A stretch of DNA of 64,000 bases from Pseudobacteriovorax antillogorgiicola (GTDB lineage Bacteria > Bdellovibrionota_B > Oligoflexia > Oligoflexales > RGVZ01), in NCBI GenBank assembly GCA_945898195.1, contig CAMDHM010000001.1, positions 157,647 through 221,646 of the forward strand, in the 5' to 3' direction. The notes beneath the pieces were generated by a model. The model ran no database searches. It was not told the origin of the DNA and saw only the letters and a program-made list of their open reading frames with translations. A program made the position numbers and the translations under genes. Positions 41,369 to 50,012 of this stretch are shown here, one piece after another (the first letter of the stretch is position 1; each line of letters starts with the position of its first letter).

Positions 41369-44195
41369 GGCCTCAACAGAGGCCCCTGCAGAAGCTCAGG
41401 GATTTGGCCTACAATCACTGCAAGACATTCTGGAATACTATTCAGCTGTCTTGCCAGTGGTTGAGCCAATCGGCGAGTTCATTCATTACAATACATTGCA
41501 GGCATTTCTTGGAACTCCCTTTGAGGAGGCGCTTTTCCAGGCTCGTAATATCTACGGTGCCCGTCCCTACATGCCCTTGGCCTTTTATCGTTCTAAGTTG
41601 AATGACGGTGCGATATCCCTCGAAGTCCTTCAGGCCATTGTTCAGAAAAGGACCCCTTCTGGGCATGATTCCAGCGCATATTTGAATATGCTTCAGGGGT
41701 CCTCTCGCCTGTACGATCCGAGCGAAATCCTTGCTGCCATCTCCGATTTTAATGAAAACGAGCGATTGATCTGGCAGCAACTCGAGCGATTTTTTCCGTC
41801 TTCGTTTTTTAATGAGGGTGCAAAACGGCGGAACTTTCTTGAATCAACCAGAGTTCGTGAAGTCTCGGCTCGTTTATCGGATGACCGGCGTCGTCCCCTG
41901 CGGGATTTGTGGACACCCTGCCTTGGTGAACGAATTGACTGGCTCGCTAATCCAATCTTTTACCGGATGCTGGCAGGATTTTTGGATCAAGGCGTCGCAT
42001 CTTGGGAATTGCCTGGCACGGATGAGTGTTTTTTTGATGCCAGTAGAAAGCTTCTTTTCAGCGGTATGTTTCCAGATCCTGGGGAGATTAATTTTGCTGA
42101 GTTGAGCACTCACGAGGCCATTCTGGCGCTTCTTGCAAATCTAATTGGCGACAAGTCACTTTGGCCCCGATATCTAAAAGAAGTAATTCTTACCAGTCCC
42201 GGTTGGAGCAGCCTTGTTGCGCAGCTGGCCCGTAAGGGCGAACGCCTTCAGCAGCGTCGGCGGATTCACCTTGGGGATTTAGTCGCATGTTCAATTATGA
42301 TTGAATATGCCATGGTGCGCGGCGTTTACGGCGTCGAGGACCGTATTGGGGCCCTTTTGTGTGGTCCCGATTCGGCAAGGTCCGAGGTGCCGTTTGCCAC
42401 GAATGATCCGCTTTCTTTCGAAGAAGCCCGGCGCCTTGTCCTGTTTGATGTTTTTGAACTGATAAGGTCCGTTCCGTTTAAAGCTGATGCGACAGACCAT
42501 GAAGGCGTTTTGCATAAGCTTTTGACTTTCTGTATGGACACTGCCGATGTTGATTTGGAGCGGACTTGGCACGAGGCTTTTGAGTCGACTTATTATCACT
42601 CGGTTCTCGATATTGTTGTTCCCCGTGCGAAAACCGTAGCAGCTGCAGGGATCGAATTGGCAGCGCGGCCAGAGAGGGATCCTTTGGTTCCCTTGGCGAT
42701 GAATTCCGTGCAAATGGTTTTTTGTTTAGATGACCGTGAATGTTCAATGCGCCGCTATGTCGAAAAATTGGACCCGGCGACGCGGACCTACGGCATGCCA
42801 GGATTTTTTGGAATGGATATGATGTTTTTAGGTGCTGGACGCCAGTACCCTGAGAAGTATTGCCCGGTCCCCATGATGCCTCGGCACATTGCCGTCGAAG
42901 AGGCCATTCCCCACGGCCCCTCAAACTTCTCGGGCCGTAAATTGCAGCGAATCAAGAAGCGATCTAAACCTCGCGCCATGCTTGCCCCAATTCGCCTATT
43001 ACAACTCTGGTTGACGCCTGGATGGCATGCTGCAAGCATGGGCAAAAGTAAAAATTCGTCTGCAACAAGAATTCAATTTCATGCCCGTCGGCCATCGAGG
43101 TCAATTGGTGGCGGCCTAACATCTGATGGCTTTGAACAGGTGCATGGGTACCAGTTGGGCTACACCCACGTTGAAATGGCAGATCGAGTCGAGAGCGCCT
43201 TGCGTTCGATGGGCATGACAAGTGGATTTGCGCCGCTAATTTTGATTGTGGCTCACGGGTCTTCTGCAATGAATAATCCCTACTATGCGGCCTACGACTG
43301 TGCCGCGTGCTCTGGTCGTCAAGGTATCCCGAACGCCCGGGTCTTTGCTGGAATGGCAAATGATCCTGATGTTAGACGGCTGTTGGCGGTCCGCGGCATT
43401 CATCTTTCAGAGGAGATAAAATTTGTTGGCGCTTTTCATGATACGGCCAGGGATGATTTTCATTTTTATGATCTCGATGATATTTTTAAGCTTGAACGCG
43501 CCCCGGGACCTGCAGCTCAGGCCTTGATTGGAATCAGAAAGGTCTTGCGCAAGGCTGCAGGGCTTAATGCCATTGAGCGTTGCGCTCGATTCGAAAAGGC
43601 TCCGAAAAATCTGACTCCCCGTAAGGCATTGCGGGAAGTGCGCTTGCGGGCAACAGCCTTATTTGAACCGAGGGCGGAGCTTGGGCATGCGACAAATGCG
43701 GCTTGTGTCGTTGGGCGTCGCGAGATGACCTCCGGACTATCACTCAATCGCCGATCTTTTCTGACGTCGTATGATCCCCGGCAGGACCCTGAGGGGCGTT
43801 ACTTGGCTGGTATCCTTGGCGCAGCAATCCCGGTCTGCGGTGGTGTGAATCTGGATTACTTTTTTTCGCGCGTCGATAATCAAGTGTACGGGAGCGGCTC
43901 CAAGCTTTCGCACAATGTGGTTGGTATGATCGGCGTTGCCAATGGTGTGGATGATGACCTTCAGACAGGGTTGCCTTCGCAAATGGTAGAGCTCCATGAT
44001 CCAGTTCGCCTGTTATTTGTTATTGACCAGGATCCCCGCGTCGTTCGTAAAGTTATCGACGATTCTCCGCTTTTAAAAAATTGGGTTGATAATCAATGGG
44101 TGCGGGTATCTTGTTTTGACCCGCAGTCTGGGGCTGTTTCCTTCCTTGATGCGCGAGGGATTGTCCCTTGGGCGCCCGGCGAGGTGTTGCCGTGA
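41343..44195 (+). CDS. dabA: DabA-type (DUF2309) inorganic carbon uptake subunit
   Basis: Large cytoplasmic zinc protein of the DAB dissolved-inorganic-carbon system, a carbonic-anhydrase-like subunit thought to hydrate CO2 in one direction when driven by DabB. 950 aa from ATG 41343. The zinc ligands known from DabA are found with the right spacing: Cys461 and Asp463 in FCLDDREC, His638 in VAHGSS, and Cys653 in YDCAACSG, 15 residues after the His. The N-terminal family segment VEPIGEFIHYNTLQAFLG is present. Its 5' end overlaps the SulP gene by 26 bases and its stop overlaps the dabB start (GTGA), so the three are translated together. Confidence 0.9.
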   Translation: MNSQPDVSEASTEAPAEAQGFGLQSLQDILEYYSAVLPVVEPIGEFIHYNTLQAFLGTPFEEALFQARNIYGARPYMPLAFYRSKLNDGAISLEVLQAIVQKRTPSGHDSSAYLNMLQGSSRLYDPSEILAAISDFNENERLIWQQLERFFPSSFFNEGAKRRNFLESTRVREVSARLSDDRRRPLRDLWTPCLGERIDWLANPIFYRMLAGFLDQGVASWELPGTDECFFDASRKLLFSGMFPDPGEINFAELSTHEAILALLANLIGDKSLWPRYLKEVILTSPGWSSLVAQLARKGERLQQRRRIHLGDLVACSIMIEYAMVRGVYGVEDRIGALLCGPDSARSEVPFATNDPLSFEEARRLVLFDVFELIRSVPFKADATDHEGVLHKLLTFCMDTADVDLERTWHEAFESTYYHSVLDIVVPRAKTVAAAGIELAARPERDPLVPLAMNSVQMVFCLDDRECSMRRYVEKLDPATRTYGMPGFFGMDMMFLGAGRQYPEKYCPVPMMPRHIAVEEAIPHGPSNFSGRKLQRIKKRSKPRAMLAPIRLLQLWLTPGWHAASMGKSKNSSATRIQFHARRPSRSIGGGLTSDGFEQVHGYQLGYTHVEMADRVESALRSMGMTSGFAPLILIVAHGSSAMNNPYYAAYDCAACSGRQGIPNARVFAGMANDPDVRRLLAVRGIHLSEEIKFVGAFHDTARDDFHFYDLDDIFKLERAPGPAAQALIGIRKVLRKAAGLNAIERCARFEKAPKNLTPRKALREVRLRATALFEPRAELGHATNAACVVGRREMTSGLSLNRRSFLTSYDPRQDPEGRYLAGILGAAIPVCGGVNLDYFFSRVDNQVYGSGSKLSHNVVGMIGVANGVDDDLQTGLPSQMVELHDPVRLLFVIDQDPRVVRKVIDDSPLLKNWVDNQWVRVSCFDPQSGAVSFLDARGIVPWAPGEVLP

Positions 44196-45313
44196 ATGCG
44201 ATGCCGATGCTTTCCGATGTGCATACATCCGGTAGTGTATTTCTTGCGGCGGCGCTAATCCTCTGTATGGCGTCGCCTTTATTTTGTTTTGCAATCCTTG
44301 CTGTCGACGGTTTGATCCGAAAACGGGTCAAGGAAACCTTTGTTTCTCGCATTTCGCGCATTGTCGCCGGCACACAGCTTACGGCGTCCATTGTGGTTAG
44401 TGCGGCCCTGGCCGACCGTGGTTTTCGTCCCTTTCAACTATTAGCGATTCCCGGGATACCAATCTTTCTAGATTGGACGGCGGCCGTATACATGACCTTG
44501 GTCGGGTTTATTGGTTGGATCGTTGTCTCTTATTCAGAGCGTTACATGCACCGTGAGCCTGGGTATCGGCGTTTTTTTATTTGCCTCATGATTTTCCTAT
44601 TCGGAATGTCGTTAATCGTTCTGGGCGGTGCTCTCGATACTCTTTTTATTGGGTGGGAGATCGTTGGGCTAGCATCGTTTTTGTTGGTAGGGTTTTACGT
44701 GGGCCGCCCCAAAGCTGCACGGCATGCATTGCGCACCTTCATGACCTATCGGTTGTGTGACGTTGGCCTGCTTATTGGCGCCATATTAACGCATGCGCTG
44801 TACCATTCCGGGATGTTTGAAGTCATTGACGGCAGACACATTGGTTCCGTCGCAACGGATGGTGTGACGCCACCAATGCTCATTGGGCTGAGTGCGTTGA
44901 TCTTCCTGGCCGCGGCAGGAAAGGGTGCGCAATTTCCATTTTCGGGTTGGCTGCCCCGAGCCATGGAGGGTCCAACACCATCGAGTGCGGTTTTTTATGG
45001 ATCCCTTTCCATTCATTGTGGCGTCTATTTGCTGCTCCGAACCGAAGCCATTTGGGGCGTGTCCATAACGTCTCGCTATTTACTTTTTGGCTGGGGCGCT
45101 CTATCTGCTTTGCTAGCTCAGATTACGGCCTCGGTTCAGCCAACGGTCAAGGGTCACATTGCATGGTCCTCGACGGCTCAAGTTGGTTTAATGTTTTGCG
45201 AGCTGGCACTTGGCTGGCACGTCATTGCCGTAATACACATGGTGCTTCATTCTCTTTTGCGTTGCTATCACCTCTTGACTTCACCGTCCTCAGTTGCCTC
45301 AACATTTTCGTGA
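44192..45313 (+). CDS. dabB: DabB-like NuoL/MrpA-type membrane subunit, N-terminal part (frameshifted)
   Basis: Membrane partner of DabA, related to NADH dehydrogenase subunit 5 and expected to couple ion flow to CO2 hydration. Start is GTG at 44192 within the dabA stop. The frame encodes about ten membrane segments with antiporter-family motifs: LFIGWEIVGLASFLLVGFY with the key Glu, AAAGKGAQFPFSGWLPRAME with the essential Lys, GPTPSSAVFYGSLSIHCGVYLLL, and IAWSSTAQVGLMF. After LLRCYHLLTSPSSVA the frame ends prematurely in STFS and TGA. The next frame (+1) continues the family sequence without interruption. So this is one gene broken by a +1 shift near 45297-45310, or a sequence error. Confidence 0.82.
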   Translation: MNAMPMLSDVHTSGSVFLAAALILCMASPLFCFAILAVDGLIRKRVKETFVSRISRIVAGTQLTASIVVSAALADRGFRPFQLLAIPGIPIFLDWTAAVYMTLVGFIGWIVVSYSERYMHREPGYRRFFICLMIFLFGMSLIVLGGALDTLFIGWEIVGLASFLLVGFYVGRPKAARHALRTFMTYRLCDVGLLIGAILTHALYHSGMFEVIDGRHIGSVATDGVTPPMLIGLSALIFLAAAGKGAQFPFSGWLPRAMEGPTPSSAVFYGSLSIHCGVYLLLRTEAIWGVSITSRYLLFGWGALSALLAQITASVQPTVKGHIAWSSTAQVGLMFCELALGWHVIAVIHMVLHSLLRCYHLLTSPSSVASTFS

Positions 45314-46325
45314 GGGCCTTCATTTTAGGTCTCATTTTATCGACAGCCCAGGGCGCGGAAAATGGGCCAGTGGATTATACATTGCGGCGATGAACGAGTT
45401 TTACGTTGATCTTTTCTTTAATCGTTACGTCGCGTCCCACTTTCGGTTTTTTTCTACGGAACTTGTAAGTCGATTGGGTCGGATCCGGAAACGGATTTGG
45501 TTTGTCATTCCTTTTGTTGGGGTCTCATCCATTGTGTTTGCCAGTGAGATTAATGGGGCTGGTCTTGCTGGGATGGCTGCGGTATCTCTGACTTCGATTG
45601 CGATTGTCGCGCCATTTATCAGCCTGCGCATGATTCAACGGACCCCTCTTCTTGGCCTTGGCTCCATCGGTTTTGGAGTGGTCATCGCTTGCTTGTTTTT
45701 TACGCGTCTTCCCGCCTACAATTCGATCCTTCGGCCAATATTTGCTGCTGCATCGCTTATTGTCCCAGTGATCATTCTTTCCTTACTGGGTGATGAATCA
45801 AGGTCCGTTGGCTGGCGGATGAATGCAGGATTTCAGGGCCTCGGATTGCTTTTGGTTTCGGCGTTTTGGCTTTGCGGCGAAGGGCAGGCGCAAAACTGCC
45901 TTTCGACCCTTGCTGGCACTGGGGCTGGAATTATCCTGTTGAATGGTGCCCTGACATTTATGGAGTCACGCAAGCGTCCCGTCTCCAATGCGAAACTCTT
46001 GGGACTGGCGAGTTCTTTTCCAAGGGCCTCCATTTTGTTTCTGATTGGGTCGTTAGCATTGGTTACGTTTCCCTTCACCTCGGCATTTCGCGGCGAGGAT
46101 ATGATCCTTGAGGCCGCCTTTGAAATCAGTCATCTTTCTGCTGTGGCGGGTGGCTTGATTGCGATCTTGATTCAGTTGCTAATTATCAAGGCAATGGCCC
46201 AGGCCTATTTTGGGACCCCGCGTCACGAGGTTCGCTATCAAAATCTTGATTTATCCAAAATGAGATTCGCTTTGGTTCTCCTTCCAATTGTGGCAGCCTT
46301 TGGCTCAACACTTTATTTTTTCTGA
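45294..46325 (+). CDS. dabB: DabB-like membrane subunit, C-terminal part (in the +1 frame)
   Basis: Continuation of the NuoL-like subunit. From about 45298 the +1 frame reads QHFREGLHFRS and then ALYIA-like residues and NEFYVDLFFNRYVASHF. This corresponds to the ERFYLDALLDRF-type segment that follows the PSxL helix in intact DabB proteins. Another six to seven membrane segments follow up to the stop at 46325. The nominal TTG at 45294 has no ribosome-binding site; the first ATG is 45390, also without a convincing site. Independent translation is therefore doubtful and the piece is best seen as the second half of a single gene of about 710 codons. Confidence 0.75.
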   Translation: MPQHFREGLHFRSHFIDSPGRGKWASGLYIAAMNEFYVDLFFNRYVASHFRFFSTELVSRLGRIRKRIWFVIPFVGVSSIVFASEINGAGLAGMAAVSLTSIAIVAPFISLRMIQRTPLLGLGSIGFGVVIACLFFTRLPAYNSILRPIFAAASLIVPVIILSLLGDESRSVGWRMNAGFQGLGLLLVSAFWLCGEGQAQNCLSTLAGTGAGIILLNGALTFMESRKRPVSNAKLLGLASSFPRASILFLIGSLALVTFPFTSAFRGEDMILEAAFEISHLSAVAGGLIAILIQLLIIKAMAQAYFGTPRHEVRYQNLDLSKMRFALVLLPIVAAFGSTLYFF

Positions 46326-46352
46326 ATTATGGATCCAATTCATGAGGTTTTT

Positions 46353-46967
46353 ATGTCCGATCATTCGAGCCAGACCGGAGCTTTTTGGGATGAATTATTT
46401 AGAAACCAGATAAATGTTTATGGCACAGAGCCAAATGATTTTGTGCGGCTTGGCGCTGGTCTTTTGAAGCCTGGATCCAGGATTCTCTCCCTTGGTGAGG
46501 GCGAGGGACGCAACGCCTTACATTTGCTCCGCCTCGGGCATCACCTAACCTGCATCGATGTTTCGTCGGTGGCAAGAGACAGAGCTTTAAAATCCTTTTC
46601 AGATGAACACTTTTCCGCCGAATACTTTTTGATGGACCTCAGCGAGGAACTACCATCAGGGAAGTGGGATGCCGTGGTTTCAGTGTGGTGTCATCTCCCG
46701 AAAACATTGCGGCGTAAAATTCATTCGAAGCTAGCGGATTGGCTTACTGAGGATGGCCTTTACATTGCCGAGGGTTATACGCCCGACCAGTTGCGTTTTG
46801 GCACCGGGGGTCCTGTGGATCTTGACCTTTTGTATGACCCTGTTCAAATTCACCAGGAGATGCCATTGCATCTCGAAATTTTTCAGAAGACCGAAAGGTT
46901 CTTGAATGAAGGTCTGCGACACCGCGGGATGAGCGCAACCCTTCAAATCATCGGTAGGAAGGCATGA
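46353..46967 (+). CDS. class I SAM-dependent methyltransferase
   Basis: A 204-aa methyltransferase of the tellurite-resistance/thiopurine-like class I group. The start is ATG 46353, behind TGAGG; an in-frame ATG 24 bases earlier lacks a site. Motif I is ILSLGEGEGRNALHLLRLGH, with the acidic strand-2 residue in LTCIDVSS. Motif II is near WDAVVSVWCHLP and the product strand near LYIAEGYTPDQL. The opening WDELFRNQINVYGTEPNDF is typical of this subgroup. Substrate unknown. It follows dabB by 27 bases and overlaps the TlpA-like gene (ATGA). Confidence 0.85.
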   Translation: MSDHSSQTGAFWDELFRNQINVYGTEPNDFVRLGAGLLKPGSRILSLGEGEGRNALHLLRLGHHLTCIDVSSVARDRALKSFSDEHFSAEYFLMDLSEELPSGKWDAVVSVWCHLPKTLRRKIHSKLADWLTEDGLYIAEGYTPDQLRFGTGGPVDLDLLYDPVQIHQEMPLHLEIFQKTERFLNEGLRHRGMSATLQIIGRKA

Positions 46968-47482
46968 ATTTGCCTGTTGCCAGGAGATCGCAATGGCTGG
47001 GGTGGATTTTTTTAATTGGCCTTGTCGGATTCGTGCTTGTTAAACGGATGCCTACCATCGTCGGTCAGTTTAGGTCCCAAGGGCAGCATCTCCCAACGTT
47101 TTCGGTGCCATTGATTCGTGGTGGATATTATGATTCTGCGCATGACCCTCGCAAGAGGGCGTTGGTTTTTTGGGCTACGTGGTGTGGACCCTGTGAGGTT
47201 GAGCTTGGACGCCTTCAACAGATGATAGATGCCCATGAGATCGACTCTGGCGCTGTTATTGCGATCAGCATATCCGAGGATGAAGATGTCGTCAGGGCGG
47301 CCTCGGTGAAAAGAGGCTATACGTTTTTGATCGGTCTTGACAAGTCGGGTGGAGTCGCACATCGACTTAAAATCCCAAGCACGCCAACCATAATTTTAAG
47401 AACGGCAGAGAATAAGGCGGACTGGATTTCTTCTGGGATAAGTCCGACGTTGGTGCCGCGCCTGCGTAGGTTTTTTTTATAG
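46964..47482 (+). CDS. TlpA/ResA-like membrane-anchored thioredoxin-fold protein
   Basis: A 172-aa protein with one N-terminal membrane segment (WLGWIFLIGLVGFVLVKR) and a periplasmic thioredoxin fold. The active site is WATWCGPCEVELGRLQ, with the CGPC redox pair, and the cis-Pro region is LKIPSTPTIIL. TlpA/ResA proteins reduce disulfides outside the cytoplasm, for example in cytochrome c or copper-site maturation; the client here is unknown. It overlaps the methyltransferase stop by four bases and ends what looks like a long transcript starting at the SulP gene. Confidence 0.87.
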   Translation: MNLPVARRSQWLGWIFLIGLVGFVLVKRMPTIVGQFRSQGQHLPTFSVPLIRGGYYDSAHDPRKRALVFWATWCGPCEVELGRLQQMIDAHEIDSGAVIAISISEDEDVVRAASVKRGYTFLIGLDKSGGVAHRLKIPSTPTIILRTAENKADWISSGISPTLVPRLRRFFL

Positions 47483-47653
47483 GCAGTGAAGCTGACGGGC
47501 GACGACTGCGCCAAATTGAGATTCTGCGGCCCGCCTAACGGCGAAAGGGAATTTCAGCTAAATCGAGAAAGTTGCCCCACCCGTGAGGGTGGGGCAATCC
47601 TACAAATCAATTCGTAGGGAAAATCGTGCTCGGATCAGCAGTGAAGCTGACGG
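47483..47653. repeat. 16-bp direct repeat flanking a 139-bp spacer
   Basis: GCAGTGAAGCTGACGG occurs at 47483-47498, right after the TlpA-like stop, and again at 47638-47653 inside the 3' end of the minus-strand gene. The first copy may be a leftover of a duplication of that gene's end. The spacer holds the hairpin at 47572-47597 and no gene. Confidence 0.6.
47572..47597 (-). terminator. strong hairpin, probable terminator of the minus-strand gene
   Basis: TTGCCCCACCC pairs with GGTGGGGCAA around GTGAG. It lies 10 bases past the stop of the minus-strand hypothetical gene and is followed on that strand by CTTTCTCGATTT, a weak T-rich tract. It could also block transcription coming from the TlpA-like gene. 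Confidence 0.55.
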
Positions 47654-48146
47654 CGTTGGTTGCAAACGGATGACCGGTTGTGCCGGCGGAAGAGATGTCG
47701 TTACAGCTCCAATCGAACGTGCTGGTCATAGCGCTGCCAGGTGAGGCGGTGCCGGAATGATCCGCGGTCGTTTTGGCATCGATGATTCCAGTTTCACCAT
47801 CCATTCCAGTACCATTTTTGTTTGTTCCTGTTGTGGCTTCTTCGGTGCCTTGGGCTGGTCGGTAGCCATTAATGGTGCCGCCGATGATTCCGTCGAAATT
47901 AGTACGGACACATTTAAACGCTGTCGCATCGTCTCTTCCTGCGCGGATTTCGATAGACTGAGCGGTGATGGTACTGGTTGTCGTATCGAAGCTCACGCGT
48001 CCGTAGTGGGCGTTATCTCCGCCTGATTTTGAATCGGCTGCGCCCGCAACTGCGCCAAGGAAGCTGGTTCCAAATTGGGTGGCATAGACCTTAACGGTCT
48101 GCGTTGTGCCCGTGCGGTCCCATTGAGCATAACGCAGCCGTTTCAT
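47607..48146 (-). CDS. hypothetical protein, possibly 5'-truncated
   Basis: A 179-aa protein rich in Thr, Gly, Ser and Ala, with only a few charged residues and two Cys (FKCVRTN and WSCNDIS). No signal peptide is seen at the ATG at 48146, although the composition is that of a secreted, pilin-like or surface protein. The first residues (MKRLRYAQWDRTG) look like the inside of a protein, so the N-terminus may have been lost. An in-frame TGA lies 11 codons upstream. Function unknown. It is in line with the outer-membrane-type gene upstream but 69 bases separate them. Confidence 0.5.
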   Translation of the reverse strand: MKRLRYAQWDRTGTTQTVKVYATQFGTSFLGAVAGAADSKSGGDNAHYGRVSFDTTTSTITAQSIEIRAGRDDATAFKCVRTNFDGIIGGTINGYRPAQGTEEATTGTNKNGTGMDGETGIIDAKTTADHSGTASPGSAMTSTFDWSCNDISSAGTTGHPFATNAVSFTADPSTIFPTN

Positions 48147-48215
48147 GCTGTCTGACGCCCCTAGGGCCCGTGAGCATCAGTGAGGATGCTGGTATTTCGT
48201 CAGAATTTTATCTTG

Positions 48216-48878
48216 TTAAATGGACATGCCAAGGTAAAGGCGGAGAAGTCGAGCAGAAGGTTCTGGTTTCAGATCATCATCGGTTGTTTTTCTTGAAATT
48301 TCACTACCTTCGGTTTTGATGACCTTTGCGGCCGAGGCATAAAGCGGCCAATAGACGCCTATCCAGTCGCAACCCACATGAAACGCGCTCCACTGCCACT
48401 GATTACCAATAGAAAATCCCGGTCCAACATCCCAATATTCGATGTCGTAGTGGGTCTCTTTTCCGGTGAATGTTGACGACAAAACGTCCAGAAAAGCACT
48501 TCTCCCAGAAGTCTGTCGATGCATCAAACCAACATTGGTATAAAGATTCGTGGTCCAAAAATTTTTTGACCGGATCGCTCGGGATGTGGACGTTCCGAAA
48601 AAAAATGTCTCAGATTTCTCGTAATACGCCTCAAGGACCCAGTCCGGAGTGACCTGATATCCGGCAGAGGCGAATTTTGCGATCCCATTGAAATAGCCAA
48701 CACCAGCTTGTGCGGTGATGATCCGTCCGTTTCTGTTCGACGAAATTGCAGAAGAACTGGAAGCATTACTTTTAGTGGCTGAATCTGCATTGTCCGCCCG
48801 GGTAGGTGGCGATAAGAAACAGCTGCAGAAGGTCAATGTAATCAAAAAATTCTCAAATTTTTTTTTAGCCAAGCGCAT
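48216..48878 (-). CDS. predicted outer-membrane beta-barrel protein
   Basis: A 220-aa protein with a signal peptide (FENFLITLTFCSCFLSPPTRA, trimmed here; cleavage near residue 28). A Ser/Asn-rich linker and then alternating strands with many Trp, Tyr and Phe follow (AQAGVGYFNGIAKFASAGY, WVLEAYYEKSETFFFG, HYDIEYWDVGPGFSIG). The ending RLLRLYLGMSI fits a last barrel strand. Probably an eight-stranded OmpA/OmpW-like barrel; the family is not certain. CGGAGA precedes the ATG. Confidence 0.6.
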   Translation of the reverse strand: MRLAKKKFENFLITLTFCSCFLSPPTRADNADSATKSNASSSSAISSNRNGRIITAQAGVGYFNGIAKFASAGYQVTPDWVLEAYYEKSETFFFGTSTSRAIRSKNFWTTNLYTNVGLMHRQTSGRSAFLDVLSSTFTGKETHYDIEYWDVGPGFSIGNQWQWSAFHVGCDWIGVYWPLYASAAKVIKTEGSEISRKTTDDDLKPEPSARLLRLYLGMSI

Positions 48879-48998
48879 CTAAATCTCCGGTTAATTCGAT
48901 CTTCAATCAATTTTCGACGATGCAAGTTTTGGTCTCATGTTTGCTTCTATCACTCGAGCGGACGTGTCGCGCGGATGAATTTGGGTGCTGGGAGGGTT

Positions 48999-50012
48999 AT
49001 GAGTTTTCATCGATTGATGTTTTCAGCGTGCCTTCTTTATGCAGCGCCAGTAATCGCTGCGTCAAATTTAGTTTTGATCCCGGGCGGCCGATTTGAGATG
49101 GGCTGCAAGGGCTGCAATATAGAAGATGCTCTGCCACTTCATCAAGTTGATTTGTCTTCCTTTTGGATGGATGCCACTCCGGTGACAAATGTTGCGTTCG
49201 ATCGCTTTGTGCGTCGGACGAACTACGTCACCGTGTCGGAACGTCAACCTGATCCCCGCGATTACCCGTCGGTGCCACGAGAATACCTTGTTCCTGGGTC
49301 CGCGGTTTTTAAGCGGCCGGAATCGGTCGCTTCTCTGCGTGATCCTCTCGTTTGGTGGAAGTACGTCGAAGGGGCCAGCTGGCGACATCCGGAAGGATTG
49401 GGATCCAGCATCACTGGTCGGGAAAACCACCCTGTGGTGCACATCGCATATCCGGATGCCAGAGCCTATTGCAAACAAGCAGGAATGCGTTTGCCAACCG
49501 AAGCTGAATTTGAATTTGCGGCTCGAGGCGGGCTCGCCGGAAAAAAATACTCGTGGGGCGATACTTTGAGGCCAAACGGGAAGTGGGTGGCCAATATTTG
49601 GCAGGGTCATTTTCCGATGAAAAACTCTGCGCAGGATGGCTATTCCGGGACCTCGCCGGTCACCGTTTTTCCGCCAAATGGCTATGGACTTTACGATATG
49701 GCCGGCAACGTCTGGCAATGGACTTCAGATTGGTACCGTCCTGATACCTACCAATCTGATGCGGCAATGGGCCGTGTTCGTGATCCAGTTGGACCCGCAA
49801 CTAGCCAGGATCCAGGGGATGTTGGTGTTCCCAAGCGTGTTCAACGAGGCGGCTCGTTCCTCTGTAGTGATCGATATTGCAGTCGCTATCTTGTCGGCTC
49901 GCGGGGCAAGGGTGCGGTGGACAGCGCGGGCTCAAATACTGGTTTTCGTTGTGCCAGGAGTTTGAGGGCCAACCCCACAACTAAAGTCCCTAATTCAAGG
50001 AGACCGACATGA
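48999..50012 (+). CDS. formylglycine-generating enzyme (sulfatase maturase)
   Basis: Copper-dependent aerobic maturase that oxidises the active-site Cys of a sulfatase to formylglycine. About 337 aa from ATG 48999, behind GGGAGG, with a signal peptide (FSACLLYAAPVIAAS). This places it in the periplasm, which is unusual enough to note since maturation normally precedes folding. Family motifs: VLIPGGRFEMGC, MRLPTEAEFEFAARGGL, GLYDMAGNVWQWTSDWY and the catalytic GGSFLCSDRYC. The copper-binding pair is Cys289 and Cys294, spaced as in the human enzyme. It overlaps the sulfatase gene by four bases (ATGA), so client and maturase are made together. Confidence 0.93.
   Translation: MSFHRLMFSACLLYAAPVIAASNLVLIPGGRFEMGCKGCNIEDALPLHQVDLSSFWMDATPVTNVAFDRFVRRTNYVTVSERQPDPRDYPSVPREYLVPGSAVFKRPESVASLRDPLVWWKYVEGASWRHPEGLGSSITGRENHPVVHIAYPDARAYCKQAGMRLPTEAEFEFAARGGLAGKKYSWGDTLRPNGKWVANIWQGHFPMKNSAQDGYSGTSPVTVFPPNGYGLYDMAGNVWQWTSDWYRPDTYQSDAAMGRVRDPVGPATSQDPGDVGVPKRVQRGGSFLCSDRYCSRYLVGSRGKGAVDSAGSNTGFRCARSLRANPTTKVPNSRRPT

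Noticed and set aside
45305..45316. Programmed +1 recoding of dabB as a firm call
   Set aside because: The Ser codon followed by TGA is suggestive, but there is no stimulatory Shine-Dalgarno-like or structural element I can support, and cheA shows a similar +1 event, so sequence error or mutation is at least as likely.
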